Assembly (NCBI RefSeq): GCF_018457165.1
Contig: NZ_JAFMNX010000003.1
Span: 496,001 to 560,000, forward strand
Direction: 5' to 3'
DNA from: Tianweitania aestuarii
Lineage (GTDB): Bacteria; Pseudomonadota; Alphaproteobacteria; Rhizobiales; Rhizobiaceae
Length of the DNA stretch: 64,000 nucleotides
This document shows positions 16,542-25,621 of this stretch, piece after piece. A model generated the notes under the pieces. The model saw nothing but the letters and a program-made list of their open reading frames with translations, was not told the origin of the DNA and searched no databases. The number at the start of each line of letters is the position of its first letter. The stretch's first letter is position 1. A program made the translations under genes and the position numbers.

Positions 16542-17482
16542 CCGGGATCCTGCTTTACCTCGTTTTTTTCCTGATCGTGACGCTGATCTATTCGATTGTC
16601 GTGATGGGGCTGAACCTGCAATGGGGCTATACCGGCCTGTTCAACGCCGGCGTGGTGGCGTTCTATGCCATCGGCGCGTATGGCACCGCCGTCCTGATGG
16701 GGCCCGACCGCTCGACCTTGATCGGCGGCTTCGGCTTGCCGTTCCCAATTGCACTGATTGGAGGCATGGCGGCCGCCGGCCTCGGCGCGCTGATTGTTGG
16801 GCTTGCAGCGCTGCGATTGCGCGATGATTATCTTGCCATTGCTACCTTCGGGATCGCGATCTCCGTTCAGCTGGTGGCTCTGAACTTCGAAGGCCTGACC
16901 GGCGGCGCACAAGGCCTGATCGGACTGCCGCGCCCGCTGTTTTCCATGTTCGACAGCCCCAACGGGTTCAATCTGTTCTATCTCGGCTTCGTCGCCTGCA
17001 TGGCCGCGCTGGTCTACCTGGCGCTTCAGACTGCGCTGGGGTCGCCATGGGGACGGTTGCTGAAAGCGGTGCGCGAGGATGAAACCGCGGCTGCTTCGCT
17101 CGGCAAGAATCCGGCCATGGTGCGGCTGCAGGCTTTCGTGCTTGGTTGCACCCTCATGGGCCTGGCTGGCGGGCTTTATGTCGGCTTCATCGGCTTTGTC
17201 AGCCCGCTGGACTTCCTGCCGATCCTGACGTTCCAGATCTGGGCAATGCTGATCGTCGGCGGCTCGGGCAATACGAAAGGGGCTTTTGTGGGAGCCTTCG
17301 CGGTGTGGGGCCTGTGGTCGGTCAGCGGCATGGCGGTCAGCAAGCTTTTGCCGGTGCAGTTTCAGTCGCAAGGTGGCGCGATCCAGACCATGCTGATTGG
17401 CCTGTTGATCGTCCTGACCTTGCTGTTCCGACCCCGCGGCCTGATCGGGGAATCCGAAACGATTTCACGCCATGCCAATTAG
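16538..17482 (+). CDS. Branched-chain amino acid-type ABC transporter permease (LivM-like)
   Basis: A 314-residue membrane permease: LivM features are LNLQWGYTGLFNAGVVAFYAIGAY, LRLRDDYLAIATFGIA, the coupling loop LLKAVREDETAAASLGKNP and IVGGSGNTKGAFVGA. It starts at an ATGA overlap with the LivH-like gene and its last 11 bases overlap the start of the flavin oxidoreductase, which ties that enzyme into the transport operon. Confidence 0.92.
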   Translation: MTGILLYLVFFLIVTLIYSIVVMGLNLQWGYTGLFNAGVVAFYAIGAYGTAVLMGPDRSTLIGGFGLPFPIALIGGMAAAGLGALIVGLAALRLRDDYLAIATFGIAISVQLVALNFEGLTGGAQGLIGLPRPLFSMFDSPNGFNLFYLGFVACMAALVYLALQTALGSPWGRLLKAVREDETAAASLGKNPAMVRLQAFVLGCTLMGLAGGLYVGFIGFVSPLDFLPILTFQIWAMLIVGGSGNTKGAFVGAFAVWGLWSVSGMAVSKLLPVQFQSQGGAIQTMLIGLLIVLTLLFRPRGLIGESETISRHAN

Positions 17483-18806
17483 CCGCCCCAACACCTTCTG
17501 GCATTCTCGGGTGCCGCTGCCCGACTGTCCTGCGCTGCAGGGCGGACTGCAAGCTGATGTCGTCGTTGTTGGGGGAGGCTTCACAGGTCTGGCTGCCGCG
17601 GCCACCTTGGCCGAGGGCGGCGCGAATGTGGTGCTTCTCGAGGCCGAAGGCCTGGCGCACTCGGCTTCCGGACGCAACGCGGGTTTCGTTGTGCCCAATT
17701 TCTCGAAGGCAGATCCGGCGCAAGTCCTGGCAAAACTCGGACCGGAGCGCGGCAAACGTTTGCTTGCCATGGTCAGCGGCGCAGCCGACCGCGTCTTTGA
17801 ACTGGCTCGCGAAGCGGATCTGGGAGCGGAGGCCGAACAAAACGGTTGGCTGCAACCCGCCCACTCACCGGCAATGGCAAAGACTGTTCAAGCACGGGTC
17901 GAGGCTTGGGCGGCGTTGGGCAGACCCGTGGAATGGCTGGACGCGGCAGAAACAGCTCGCCGTACCGGGATCGACATCTATCACGGCGCGCTTTTCGATC
18001 GCTCGGGTGGCGTCATCAATCCCGTCGCTCATGCCGCAGCCCTTGCTCGACGGGCGCAAAAGGCAGGCGCGCGGCTGTTCGAGGGCAGCGCTGCACGCAA
18101 CATAACCCGCCGCAGTTCAGGCTGGAGGGTTGAAACAGCTTCAGGCCATGTCGACGCTCCAAAGGTGCTGATGTGCACCAATGCCCATACGCTCGGGGCA
18201 GCCAAGGCGCTTGGACGCACCGTGATCCCGCTCAACGTCTATCAGATCGCAACAGAGCCGCTGGATGCTGCCGTGATCGCGCGCTTTTCGCCGAATCGCG
18301 AGCCTCTATCGGACACCCGTGCAAACATCTTCACCTTCCGCCTGACGGCCGACCACCGGCTGATCTCGGGCGGCATGGCGGTGGTGCCGTATTTTGGCGC
18401 GGAAGCCCGAATGGCGCGGCGCATCGTGACGCGGCTGGCGCGCGAACTGCGCCTGCCGGCGGTGCCACGCGTCGATCATATCTGGCGTGGCACGGCCGCC
18501 GTTACGACCGACTTCCTGCCGCATCTGGTTGATCTTGGTCCAGGCTTTCTAGGCGTCACAGCCTGCAATGGCCGTGGCGTGGCTATGACAACCGTCACCG
18601 GTGAGATGATCGGCAAGGCTCTCCTGGAAGGCCATTCTCTGGATGATCTGCCGATTCCGCTGGGCGCGCCTTCGGCTGTTCCGGCACCCTTTCTGGCTCG
18701 ATGGGCACCCTCGGCCTTTCTCCTGCAGGGCGACCGGGCCGACAGGCGAGCCATCCGTAAAACACAAGAAGACCGGGCTCACGCAAACCGGCAATCGGCA
18801 GCCTAA
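17472..18806 (+). CDS. FAD-dependent amine/amino-acid oxidoreductase (DAO family)
   Basis: A 444-residue flavoprotein. The ADP-binding motif DVVVVGGGFTGLAAAATLAE lies near residue 30, with the conserved Glu of LLEAEGLAHSASGRNAGFVVP after it, as in glycine oxidase/gamma-glutamylputrescine oxidase-type DAO proteins. A C-terminal FLGVTACNGRGVAMTTVTGEMIG matches the second flavin contact. It should oxidise an imported amine or amino acid to an imine, giving hydrogen peroxide or passing electrons on. It overlaps the livM-like gene by 11 bases. The divergent RidA homologue would hydrolyse the imine product. The substrate is unknown. Confidence 0.85.
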   Translation: MPISRPNTFWHSRVPLPDCPALQGGLQADVVVVGGGFTGLAAAATLAEGGANVVLLEAEGLAHSASGRNAGFVVPNFSKADPAQVLAKLGPERGKRLLAMVSGAADRVFELAREADLGAEAEQNGWLQPAHSPAMAKTVQARVEAWAALGRPVEWLDAAETARRTGIDIYHGALFDRSGGVINPVAHAAALARRAQKAGARLFEGSAARNITRRSSGWRVETASGHVDAPKVLMCTNAHTLGAAKALGRTVIPLNVYQIATEPLDAAVIARFSPNREPLSDTRANIFTFRLTADHRLISGGMAVVPYFGAEARMARRIVTRLARELRLPAVPRVDHIWRGTAAVTTDFLPHLVDLGPGFLGVTACNGRGVAMTTVTGEMIGKALLEGHSLDDLPIPLGAPSAVPAPFLARWAPSAFLLQGDRADRRAIRKTQEDRAHANRQSAA

Positions 18807-18828
18807 CAAACAATCAATGGGATCACAC

Positions 18829-20085
18829 ATGAAGAAACTTCTGCTTTCAAGCATCTGCGCACTCGGCGCCATGACCGGTTCTGCCATGGCGCAGGATTGC
18901 GAGATCGCGTTCGGGTCCGTTCTTTCGCTCACCGGGCCCAACGCCGCCATTGGCAAGGCGATCGGCGATGCTGGCCAGCTCGCGGTCGACCAGTTCAATG
19001 AAGCAGGCGGCGCAGCCGGCTGTAAGGTGCGTTATGTCCTTCGTGACGACCAGGGGCAGCCCAATGTCGGCGTTGATGCCGCCAAGTCACTGGTCGAGAT
19101 CGATGGTTCTCCTGTGATTCTGGGTTCGATCGCCTCCGGAGTGACGCTGCCGATTCTGACGTCGGTTGCTGTTCCGGCAAAGGTCACGCAGATTTCCTGC
19201 TGCTCATCGGCACCGTCGCTGACCGAATTGGCGGCCGAAGGCGGCACGGATGGCTTGTGGTTCCGCACCCTGCCGACCTCGCGTCCGCAGGGTATCGTCA
19301 TGGCCACGCTGGCTCATGAAGCCGGGCTGAAGACCATGGCGATCGTCTATGTAAACTCCGATTACGGCGTGGGTCTCGCCCGCGACTTCAAGGAAGCGTT
19401 CGAAAAGCTCGGCGGCACTGTGAGCCAGATGATCGCCTATAACGAGCAGCAGCCATCCTACCGCGTCGAAGTGAATGCCGCGCTGCAGGGTGAGCCAGAG
19501 GCGATGTTCCTCGTGGCGTTCCCGGCAGACGGAGCGACGGTGGCGCGTGAATGGATCTCCTTCGGCGGATCTTCGAAGCTTTATCTGTCGAACGCGATGC
19601 GCGCTGACGAATTCGTTCATGCAGTAGGCGCGGATATCCTCGTTGATGCTGTTGGCATCGACAATGCGCAGATTTCCGGCGAAAGCGTCAGCAGCTTCGA
19701 TGCAGCTTGGGAAAAGCGCTTCGGTTCGGCTCCAAACGGTCCTGGCCTCCATACAATGTATGACGCGACGGCGGTTGCACTCCTGGCCATGGAAAAGGCC
19801 GGTAAACCAAACGGTCGAGCCATCGCGGATAACATCCGCACCGTCACGGGTGGTGAGGGCGAGGTGATCCTGCCAGGTGTCGAAGGCTTCACCCGCGCCA
19901 AACAATTGGTGGCTGAAAACAAGCCGTTCACCTATGTCGGCGCAACGGGCCCGATCACCTTCGATGCCAATGGCGACGTCAATGGTCCCTACCTGATCTG
20001 GGGCGTCAAGGACGGCAAGCTGACCACGATCGACACCTGGGACATCCCGCGCGTCGATGCGGCCACTGCGGCCATCGAAAAGTAA
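18829..20085 (+). CDS. Periplasmic binding protein of a branched-chain amino acid/amide-type ABC transporter (Peripla_BP_6)
   Basis: A 418-residue binding protein with signal peptide MKKLLLSSICALGAMTGSAMA and predicted cleavage before QDCE. The mature start CEIAFGSVLSLTGPNAAIG and the block VRYVLRDDQGQPNVGVDAAK are typical of LivJ/AmiC/UrtA-type receptors. The frame is open further upstream, but the ATG at 18829 gives a clean signal peptide and is chosen; an ATG four codons earlier is possible. It lies at the end of the transport genes, 22 bases after the flavoprotein, and is followed by a hydrolase and an aminotransferase. Confidence 0.93.
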   Translation: MKKLLLSSICALGAMTGSAMAQDCEIAFGSVLSLTGPNAAIGKAIGDAGQLAVDQFNEAGGAAGCKVRYVLRDDQGQPNVGVDAAKSLVEIDGSPVILGSIASGVTLPILTSVAVPAKVTQISCCSSAPSLTELAAEGGTDGLWFRTLPTSRPQGIVMATLAHEAGLKTMAIVYVNSDYGVGLARDFKEAFEKLGGTVSQMIAYNEQQPSYRVEVNAALQGEPEAMFLVAFPADGATVAREWISFGGSSKLYLSNAMRADEFVHAVGADILVDAVGIDNAQISGESVSSFDAAWEKRFGSAPNGPGLHTMYDATAVALLAMEKAGKPNGRAIADNIRTVTGGEGEVILPGVEGFTRAKQLVAENKPFTYVGATGPITFDANGDVNGPYLIWGVKDGKLTTIDTWDIPRVDAATAAIEK

Positions 20086-20108
20086 CTCAAGGAAAGGGGG
20101 GATCGGAC

Positions 20109-20996
20109 ATGACAGGCAAAGCTCCGCGCCTGCGAGACATGGACGTCCAGTTCAGCCTGGACGGTGTGTCCGATCTCCCGCTTTTGTTTCAACGGAGGGC
20201 AGAGGCGGCACAGTCCGCCTTGAACCGTTGGCCCGTTCATCATGCCCTCCGCTACGGGCCGAAACAGGGCGAAACACTCAATCTGTTCCCGGCAGATTCA
20301 GCACAATCATCAGTCGGCGGCGCACCGGTTCTCTTTTTCATCCACGGCGGCTTCTGGCGGTCGCTGGATGCTGATCTGTTCAGCTTCCTGGCCGATGGCT
20401 TCGTTCCCTTCGGCGCCATGCTGGTGGTGATCGATTATCCTCTCATGCCGGACGTGCGGCTTGCTGACGTTCTGGCTTCCTGCGCGCGCGCTTTGCATTG
20501 GACCCATGCAAATGTCGCGGACTATGGCGGTGATCCCAACAGGATCACGATCTGCGGCAACTCGGCCGGCGGTCACCTCGTTGCCGAACTCGCCTGCGCC
20601 GACGCGCCACATTCCTGCGGATCCAGCGCTCAAGGGGCCGGGATACCTATTGCTGCAGCAGTGCCGATCAGCGGCATCTACGATCTGGAGCCGGTAACGC
20701 GCTCTTTTCAGGACGACAGCCTGACGCTGACTGCAAGCGAGGTTGCAGACTTCAGCCCTTTGACGCGCCGTTACCGTTCGGTGGTGCCCATGCTGGTTGC
20801 GGTTGGCGCAGACGAGACGACCGAGTTCCTGCGCCAGACCGACGCCTTTGCTGATCTTTGCACACGCGCGGGGCAGCCTTCAGAGGCCTTGCACGTGCCG
20901 GGCACCAACCATGTCTCCGTTTTAACCGAAGCGCTGGCCGTGCCCGACCATTCCTTCAACCGGCGCGTTCGCGCCTTGATGGGGCTGGCGGTCTGA
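20109..20996 (+). CDS. Alpha/beta hydrolase, arylformamidase/BD-FAE-like
   Basis: A 295-residue esterase/amidase-type alpha/beta hydrolase. The oxyanion motif is FFIHGGFWRSLD and the nucleophile elbow ICGNSAGGHLVAEL; a late Asp lies in VAVGADETTEF and the catalytic His in VPGTNHVSVL. The HGG(F/Y)W plus G.SAGGHL pattern is that of the alpha/beta-hydrolase kynurenine formamidases and related esterases. It could hydrolyse an N-formyl or other amide/ester imported by the upstream transporter. It has a strong AAGGAAAGGGGG ribosome site and lies in the same operon. A second, structurally unrelated cyclase-type hydrolase lies at 28068. Confidence 0.82.
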   Translation: MTGKAPRLRDMDVQFSLDGVSDLPLLFQRRAEAAQSALNRWPVHHALRYGPKQGETLNLFPADSAQSSVGGAPVLFFIHGGFWRSLDADLFSFLADGFVPFGAMLVVIDYPLMPDVRLADVLASCARALHWTHANVADYGGDPNRITICGNSAGGHLVAELACADAPHSCGSSAQGAGIPIAAAVPISGIYDLEPVTRSFQDDSLTLTASEVADFSPLTRRYRSVVPMLVAVGADETTEFLRQTDAFADLCTRAGQPSEALHVPGTNHVSVLTEALAVPDHSFNRRVRALMGLAV

Positions 20997-21045
20997 TCGC
21001 ACCGCAGCACTCACCAAAGACCTGATCTATCTCCAAGGAACTCTG

Positions 21046-22224
21046 ATGCTTCGACTTGCCCGCCGGCTGACCCAGACCTCCGCAAAGAGCTATGGCATGT
21101 TCGCCAAGGCTGCCGCACTGGGACCACGCCCAGATCTCATCCATCTGGAACTCGGCATGCCGATCCACGACACGCCGGATTTGATCAAGGAAGCGACCGT
21201 GTCCGCGATGCGTGCCGGGCATGTCCATTACACCCATTTCCAGGGCATCCCCGAACTGCGCAACGCTCTGGCCGTGAAAATGCACGAGCAGAATGCGCTG
21301 GATTTCACTGCAGACGAGATCATCGTCACCAACGGCCTGACGCAGGCGTCCTTCATCGCCTTCATGGCGCTGCTGGATGAAGGCGATGAGGCAATCCTGC
21401 TCGACCCCTATTATCCCCAGCATCTCGGCAAGATCGAAATGGCGGGTGCCAAGGCGGTGATCGCCAGCACCGGTCCGGGGTTCACGCTGGTCAAGGAGCT
21501 TATCGAAGAGAAGATCACGCCGCGAACCCGGGTGATCACGCTGGTCAATCCGTCGAACCCGACGGGCCGCTGCTACAGCCGCGAAGAACTGACCGCTGTG
21601 GCCGAACTCGCACAGAAATACGATCTGGCGGTGATCTGCGATGAGGTTTACGAACGCATCACCTTCGACGGCACGCAGCATATTTCGATCGCCTCCCTGC
21701 CGGGGATGCGCGCGCGCACCATCACCATGTTCGCGTTTACCAAGGCCTTTGCCATGGACGGCTGGCGCATCGGCTGGCTTGCGGCGGACAAGTCGCTGAT
21801 CGGCTCCTTGGTGAAGCTGCATGCAACGGAGGTCACCCATGTGAACACCTTCATCCAGCATGGCGCCCTGGCCGCGATCACCGCGCCGCCCGAGGTGCTG
21901 GGGGACATGGTCGACGACGATCGCATGAAGCGCGATCTCGTCGTGTCGCGGTTGAATCAGATGCCCGGCGTCACCTGCGAACTGCCCCAAGGAACGATCT
22001 ACGCCTTTCCCGACATCTCAGGCACCGGCCTTTCAGCGCAACAGGCGGCAGACGCGCTTTTGAACGAGGCACAAGTCGTGGTCGAGGCGGGCACGTTCTA
22101 TGGGAAGGGTGGCGAAGGTCACCTGCGGGTTTGCTTCGGTTCGGAAACCACGGAGAAGCTGACCTTGGCCATGGACCGCATGACCCGATTCTTTAACAAT
22201 CTCCCGCAGCAGCCGCACTCATGA
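21046..22224 (+). CDS. Class I/II PLP-dependent aminotransferase
   Basis: A 392-residue fold-type I aminotransferase. Motifs: LGMPIHDTPDLI, GIPELRNALA, the PLP-site NPSNPTGR, VICDEVYERITF and the lysine in FAFTKAFAMDGWRIGW, with a C-terminal LRVCFGSE. It has AAGGAA 7 bases before the ATG. It is the last gene of the liv-type/oxidase/hydrolase operon and would deaminate the amino acid released by the upstream steps. An aromatic substrate is possible, because the neighbouring convergent operon encodes indolepyruvate oxidoreductase, but this is inference. Confidence 0.88.
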   Translation: MLRLARRLTQTSAKSYGMFAKAAALGPRPDLIHLELGMPIHDTPDLIKEATVSAMRAGHVHYTHFQGIPELRNALAVKMHEQNALDFTADEIIVTNGLTQASFIAFMALLDEGDEAILLDPYYPQHLGKIEMAGAKAVIASTGPGFTLVKELIEEKITPRTRVITLVNPSNPTGRCYSREELTAVAELAQKYDLAVICDEVYERITFDGTQHISIASLPGMRARTITMFAFTKAFAMDGWRIGWLAADKSLIGSLVKLHATEVTHVNTFIQHGALAAITAPPEVLGDMVDDDRMKRDLVVSRLNQMPGVTCELPQGTIYAFPDISGTGLSAQQAADALLNEAQVVVEAGTFYGKGGEGHLRVCFGSETTEKLTLAMDRMTRFFNNLPQQPHS

Positions 22225-22403
22225 TCCATGCTTTGTGCGGTATGCTCGCACGGGCATCTGAAGTGCCTTGCCGCCGCCGTGTGGCGTCGGTTCCCGGCCT
22301 GCAGATCCGGGACCTCTGAGCACAGCTGCCTTCGCAGGAACTGCAATCGACGCTGGCAATCTCAACGCAAACGCAGCTGCCGGAAGATTGCGATGGCCGT
22401 GAC

Positions 22404-22427
22404 GTCAGGATGATCAGCAGTCCTGAC
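22404..22427 (+). terminator. Hairpin terminator between convergent operons
   Basis: GTCAGGA and TCCTGAC form a 7-base stem with a 10-base loop, followed on the + strand by a T-rich CTGTTTGTTT. It sits between the aminotransferase stop (22224) and the reverse-strand MarR stop (22449). A moderate rho-independent candidate. The rest of 22225-22448 shows nothing recognisable. Confidence 0.5.
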
Positions 22428-22448
22428 CTGTTTGTTTCCTGACACGGA

Positions 22449-22949
22449 TCAGACCGCGTCCCCGCCGATGTTGCGGATCATGGCGCGGATCGTGCGCAGG
22501 CAGGCCTGCATGTCTGCGTCCGGAATACCGTCCACCAGGCGGTCGTGATTGCGCGCGATGGTGGGCCATACCTGCTGCAACAGCGCTTCGCCTTCGCGCG
22601 TCAGGGCCACTTCGCGCCGGCGCAGGTCGCTGGCGGCGATCTGGCGCTCCACAAGCCCCGCCGTCACCATCGTTTCGATTGTGCGGCTGGCATTGGATTG
22701 CTCCACGACCGCATAAGCGGCGATCTCGTTCACCGTCAGCGTTTTATGGACATGCAGAACCGATAAAGTGCGCAGGACCGTGTTGTTGATGTTGAACGCG
22801 CTCAGATCGCGGTTCTGGTCGAGGTTCCAGCGATTGGCGAGCCGATTCAGGAGATAAGGCAGGTAATCATCAAGATCGACCGGCGCGTGGTCGATGCCGC
22901 TTTCTCCCTCGGGCACACGTTTGTGCATGGCCTTTTCAGGTCTGGTCAT
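22449..22949 (-). CDS. MarR family transcriptional regulator (second of a tandem pair)
   Basis: A 166-residue winged-helix regulator of the MarR family: LPYLLNRLANRWN helix, TVLRTLSVLHVHKTLTVNEIAAYAVVEQSNASRTIE recognition region, and the wing with the DLRRREVALTREGEALL signature. Its ATG lies inside the 3' end of the other MarR gene (14-base overlap), so the two are co-translated. MarR proteins normally act as dimers, so two co-expressed paralogues may form heterodimers. It is the last gene of the indolepyruvate oxidoreductase operon. Confidence 0.9.
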   Translation of the reverse strand: MTRPEKAMHKRVPEGESGIDHAPVDLDDYLPYLLNRLANRWNLDQNRDLSAFNINNTVLRTLSVLHVHKTLTVNEIAAYAVVEQSNASRTIETMVTAGLVERQIAASDLRRREVALTREGEALLQQVWPTIARNHDRLVDGIPDADMQACLRTIRAMIRNIGGDAV

Positions 22950-23481
22950 CTGCGTTTCCCTGGATGCGGACCGAAAGCGCCCGCAGCGCCCCGAGCGAGG
23001 CCTGCAGCTCGCTCATCGGCGCACCGGCGAAGCAGTTTGCGAGCTTTTGCGCGTGCAGGCGATTGGCCTCGTCGAACGCCGCCTTTCCTTCCGGTGTAAA
23101 GCGAACGATGAAGGATCGCCGGTCGTCCTGCGACATTGTCTTGGTGATCAGCCCGTCGGCGAGCAAACGCCGCACCAGACCCGACACATTGCCGCTCGTG
23201 ACTTTCAGATTGGCGGAGATCTGTCCAAGGCTGATGCCGTCGGGATAGCGCTCGACCTGCGCCAGGAACTCGAACTTTGCCACCGACAAGCCGTGATGAG
23301 CACTCAAAGCGCTGTTGAGCCGCGAGAATACGGTGCTTTCCAGCGACAGGATCTGCAGCCAGATGCGCGTTTCCACCTTGCGGCGCTCGGGGTCCGCTTC
23401 CGTTTCGGCGATATCCGGCACTGGACCCTCGTTTGCTGCACCCCCCCTTAGCCGCCGCCGCACCTGGTTCTTCCGGTGCAC
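22936..23481 (-). CDS. MarR family transcriptional regulator (first of a tandem pair)
   Basis: A 181-residue MarR protein: the dimer helix is followed by HHGLSVAKFEFLAQVERYPDGISLGQISANLKVTSGNVSG, and the wing has DDRRSFIVRFTPEGKAAF. The likely start is GTG 23481, 30 bases after the thioesterase stop. No strong ribosome site is visible, so an internal start is possible, because the first 30 residues are poorly conserved-looking. It precedes and overlaps its paralogue. MarR proteins near aromatic catabolic genes often sense aryl-CoA or aryl acids, which would suit this operon's predicted products. Confidence 0.9.
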   Translation of the reverse strand: MHRKNQVRRRLRGGAANEGPVPDIAETEADPERRKVETRIWLQILSLESTVFSRLNSALSAHHGLSVAKFEFLAQVERYPDGISLGQISANLKVTSGNVSGLVRRLLADGLITKTMSQDDRRSFIVRFTPEGKAAFDEANRLHAQKLANCFAGAPMSELQASLGALRALSVRIQGNADDQT

Positions 23482-23510
23482 AAAGGCTGCTCAGATTGCC
23501 GCAAACCTAT

Positions 23511-23990
23511 TCACGATTTGGCATAATCAAGCAAGGCAACGCGCAGATCGTCGGGAATGGGCTTGGAGCGGTGCGTGGTAAGATCGGTGGTCACCACCGT
23601 GAAGCGACCGCGCAAGGCTTCCGCTTCGCCGTTGAAGGCATGAAGCTGCAGCGCAAAGGACGATGTGCCAACGCGCTCCAGATCAACCGCGATCTCCAGC
23701 GTGTCGCCCATGCACGCCGGCTGGAAGAAGTCGGCATGGGCGTTGACATAGCCAAGGCCGGTGCGGCGCGGTCCAATCAGGTCGTAATAGCTGATCCCAA
23801 GTCGCGCATTGTACCATTCTTCGATGGCCACGTTGAAGATGTCGAAGAATCTGGGCGTGTAAACGATGCCCGCAGGGTCGCAATGACCGAAGCGGATCTT
23901 GATTGCCGTCGACCACAAACCAGGCTTCAGGGCTGAGCGATCGAGCGGCATCGGCTTGTCGACGCTGGACGTCTGTGAACCCGTGGTCAT
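23511..23990 (-). CDS. Hotdog-fold acyl-CoA thioesterase (4-hydroxybenzoyl-CoA thioesterase type)
   Basis: A 159-residue hotdog protein. The N-terminal IRFGHCDPAGIVYTPRFFD carries the catalytic Asp of the 4HBT class, followed by the long helix AIEEWYNARLG and the LEIAVDLERVGTSSFALQLHAF strands. It would hydrolyse an aryl- or acyl-CoA to the free acid. ATG 23990 is chosen because it overlaps the stop of the oxidoreductase beta subunit by ATGA. Since that enzyme makes arylacetyl-CoA, the thioesterase probably releases an arylacetic acid such as indoleacetate or phenylacetate and recycles CoA. Confidence 0.88.
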   Translation of the reverse strand: MTTGSQTSSVDKPMPLDRSALKPGLWSTAIKIRFGHCDPAGIVYTPRFFDIFNVAIEEWYNARLGISYYDLIGPRRTGLGYVNAHADFFQPACMGDTLEIAVDLERVGTSSFALQLHAFNGEAEALRGRFTVVTTDLTTHRSKPIPDDLRVALLDYAKS

Positions 23991-25621
23991 ACGAAGGTTC
24001 TGATGGTTGCGATGGTGCCGTCGAGCTGTTTCTCGGAGCCGTCCTTGACCGCTGCGTCGCGCAAACGGCGCGCCCAATCTGCCGCATCATCGCGCGTTTC
24101 CAGAAGCGTGACGGTGGACATGACCTTGTCGAACTTGGACATGCCCCGTGCATGGGTATCGGAATAGCCCTTCACCAGACGCTGGAACTGCAGCACTTCG
24201 ACGGCGAGCGCATAGTTCTGGTTAAGCAGCCGCTGCGCGGTGGCCAGCCACTGGTCGCGATGGGCGACCTCGCCCTGATGGCGCAGCGAACGGCGGCGCA
24301 GGAAGCGCATGCCGCCCATAATGTAGAGTGCGGCGAACCAGGGCAGCGAATAGGTTTTGACGCGCCGACCTTTGGACACGCGCTTGTCGAGCCATGCGAA
24401 GAGCTTCGGCCGCGCTTCGATCCAGCGGCCGAGACCGGCGGGCAGCAGGCCGTTCACCTCTTCCATGCGCGGATGCATGAATTCGGTGGTTTGCATGACC
24501 TGACCGTCGCGCAGCCCCATGTCCTTTTCGATGCGGTCACGCCGCTGCATGCGGGTCTTGAGGTCGGCGACGCGGATCACGTCGTCGTAGCACATGGCGT
24601 TGGCGAGGTATTTTGCGGCGTTGGTGGTGAAGGCGAACGCATGCGCGCCGCCGCCGGCGGCAGCATCGTCGCGCGCCAGGCCGTCGAGCAGATCGAGATA
24701 TTCCGCGCCATAGGCCACGTCCTGATAGTCCACCACCTTGCGCAGGCCGGCATCCGCCATTGCGCGTGCTTCCACCGGCAGGCTTTGGATACGCGCCAGC
24801 AATGGCTTCAAGCGCGGATCGCCATCGAAAGACGATTCCGCCGGCGTTTCGATAGGCGCGGAAGGTCCGAGATTGGGCGGCGAAGCGGCGGCCATTTCCG
24901 ATGAAGGCGCGGCTTGTGCCGGCAGTTCTGTCGCGGCCGGACCTCCCTCCGTGTCATCCGGCTCGACATGCCGCATGGCGGCCTCGAAGGTGCGGATGCT
25001 GCCTTCAACGCCCTTGCCGCTTTTGCGGATGATGTCGAGATAGGCTTCCCTTGCAAAGGGCAGGGCGCCCGATGCGGCGAGCGCGCCGAACATGGCGGAC
25101 GAAATCACGCTGCCATTGCGCACGGCGAGCTCTTCCATGTTGAAGACGATCTCGCGTTTTGCCACCACGCCGATGGCGCCGGTTACGGCGGAATTGTCGG
25201 CGATTCCTTCGCCGGGCGCAATCTTTTCGGTCACCGACAAGGAGCGGTGGTTGGACGCAATCAGCGTCGTGCGTTTTGGGGTCACGATGCCGCGCAGGAT
25301 AGAGCGGCCGGCTTCCATGAATTCGGATGCGATCACCACATCCACGTCGCCCGGTGTGGGCATCTGGGCCAGGATCGGCTTGCGCCCATCGAGCGGCGGC
25401 ATCATCTCGACATAATAGATCGTGGCGCCGGTGCGCTGGGCGACGCCCGGCACGGAGGTGGATTGCGCCACCCAATTCTGATCTTCGGCGAGCTTGACGA
25501 TCCAGTCGGTAAGCACGCCGCCGCCCTGACCACCCATGGCGACGATAGCGATCGAGATCGGGCGCTCGGTGGCCGGACCAACGGCTGCGAGCGGCAAGTG
25601 GATCGTGTCGTCCTTCATCAT
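23987..25621 (-). CDS. iorB: Indolepyruvate:ferredoxin oxidoreductase, beta subunit (long form with C-terminal extension)
   Basis: A 544-residue protein. The N-terminal ~200 residues are the 2-oxoacid oxidoreductase gamma-type domain (AMGGQGGGVLTDWIV, SVPGVAQRTGATIYYVEM). A variable Ala/Pro-rich linker and a helical C-terminal region of about 270 residues follow, as found in aerobic proteobacterial homologues and absent from the short archaeal subunit. With IorA it would oxidatively decarboxylate aryl pyruvates to aryl-acetyl-CoA. The start at 25621 overlaps the iorA stop by ATGA; a second ATG follows immediately. Confidence 0.9.
   Translation of the reverse strand: MMKDDTIHLPLAAVGPATERPISIAIVAMGGQGGGVLTDWIVKLAEDQNWVAQSTSVPGVAQRTGATIYYVEMMPPLDGRKPILAQMPTPGDVDVVIASEFMEAGRSILRGIVTPKRTTLIASNHRSLSVTEKIAPGEGIADNSAVTGAIGVVAKREIVFNMEELAVRNGSVISSAMFGALAASGALPFAREAYLDIIRKSGKGVEGSIRTFEAAMRHVEPDDTEGGPAATELPAQAAPSSEMAAASPPNLGPSAPIETPAESSFDGDPRLKPLLARIQSLPVEARAMADAGLRKVVDYQDVAYGAEYLDLLDGLARDDAAAGGGAHAFAFTTNAAKYLANAMCYDDVIRVADLKTRMQRRDRIEKDMGLRDGQVMQTTEFMHPRMEEVNGLLPAGLGRWIEARPKLFAWLDKRVSKGRRVKTYSLPWFAALYIMGGMRFLRRRSLRHQGEVAHRDQWLATAQRLLNQNYALAVEVLQFQRLVKGYSDTHARGMSKFDKVMSTVTLLETRDDAADWARRLRDAAVKDGSEKQLDGTIATIRTFV

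Noticed and set aside
21179-21190. TTTGATCAA inside the second class I/II aminotransferase gene
   Set aside because: It encodes Asp-Leu-Ile-Lys in a conserved coding region, and no GntR gene or promoter adjoins it, so it is treated as coincidence.
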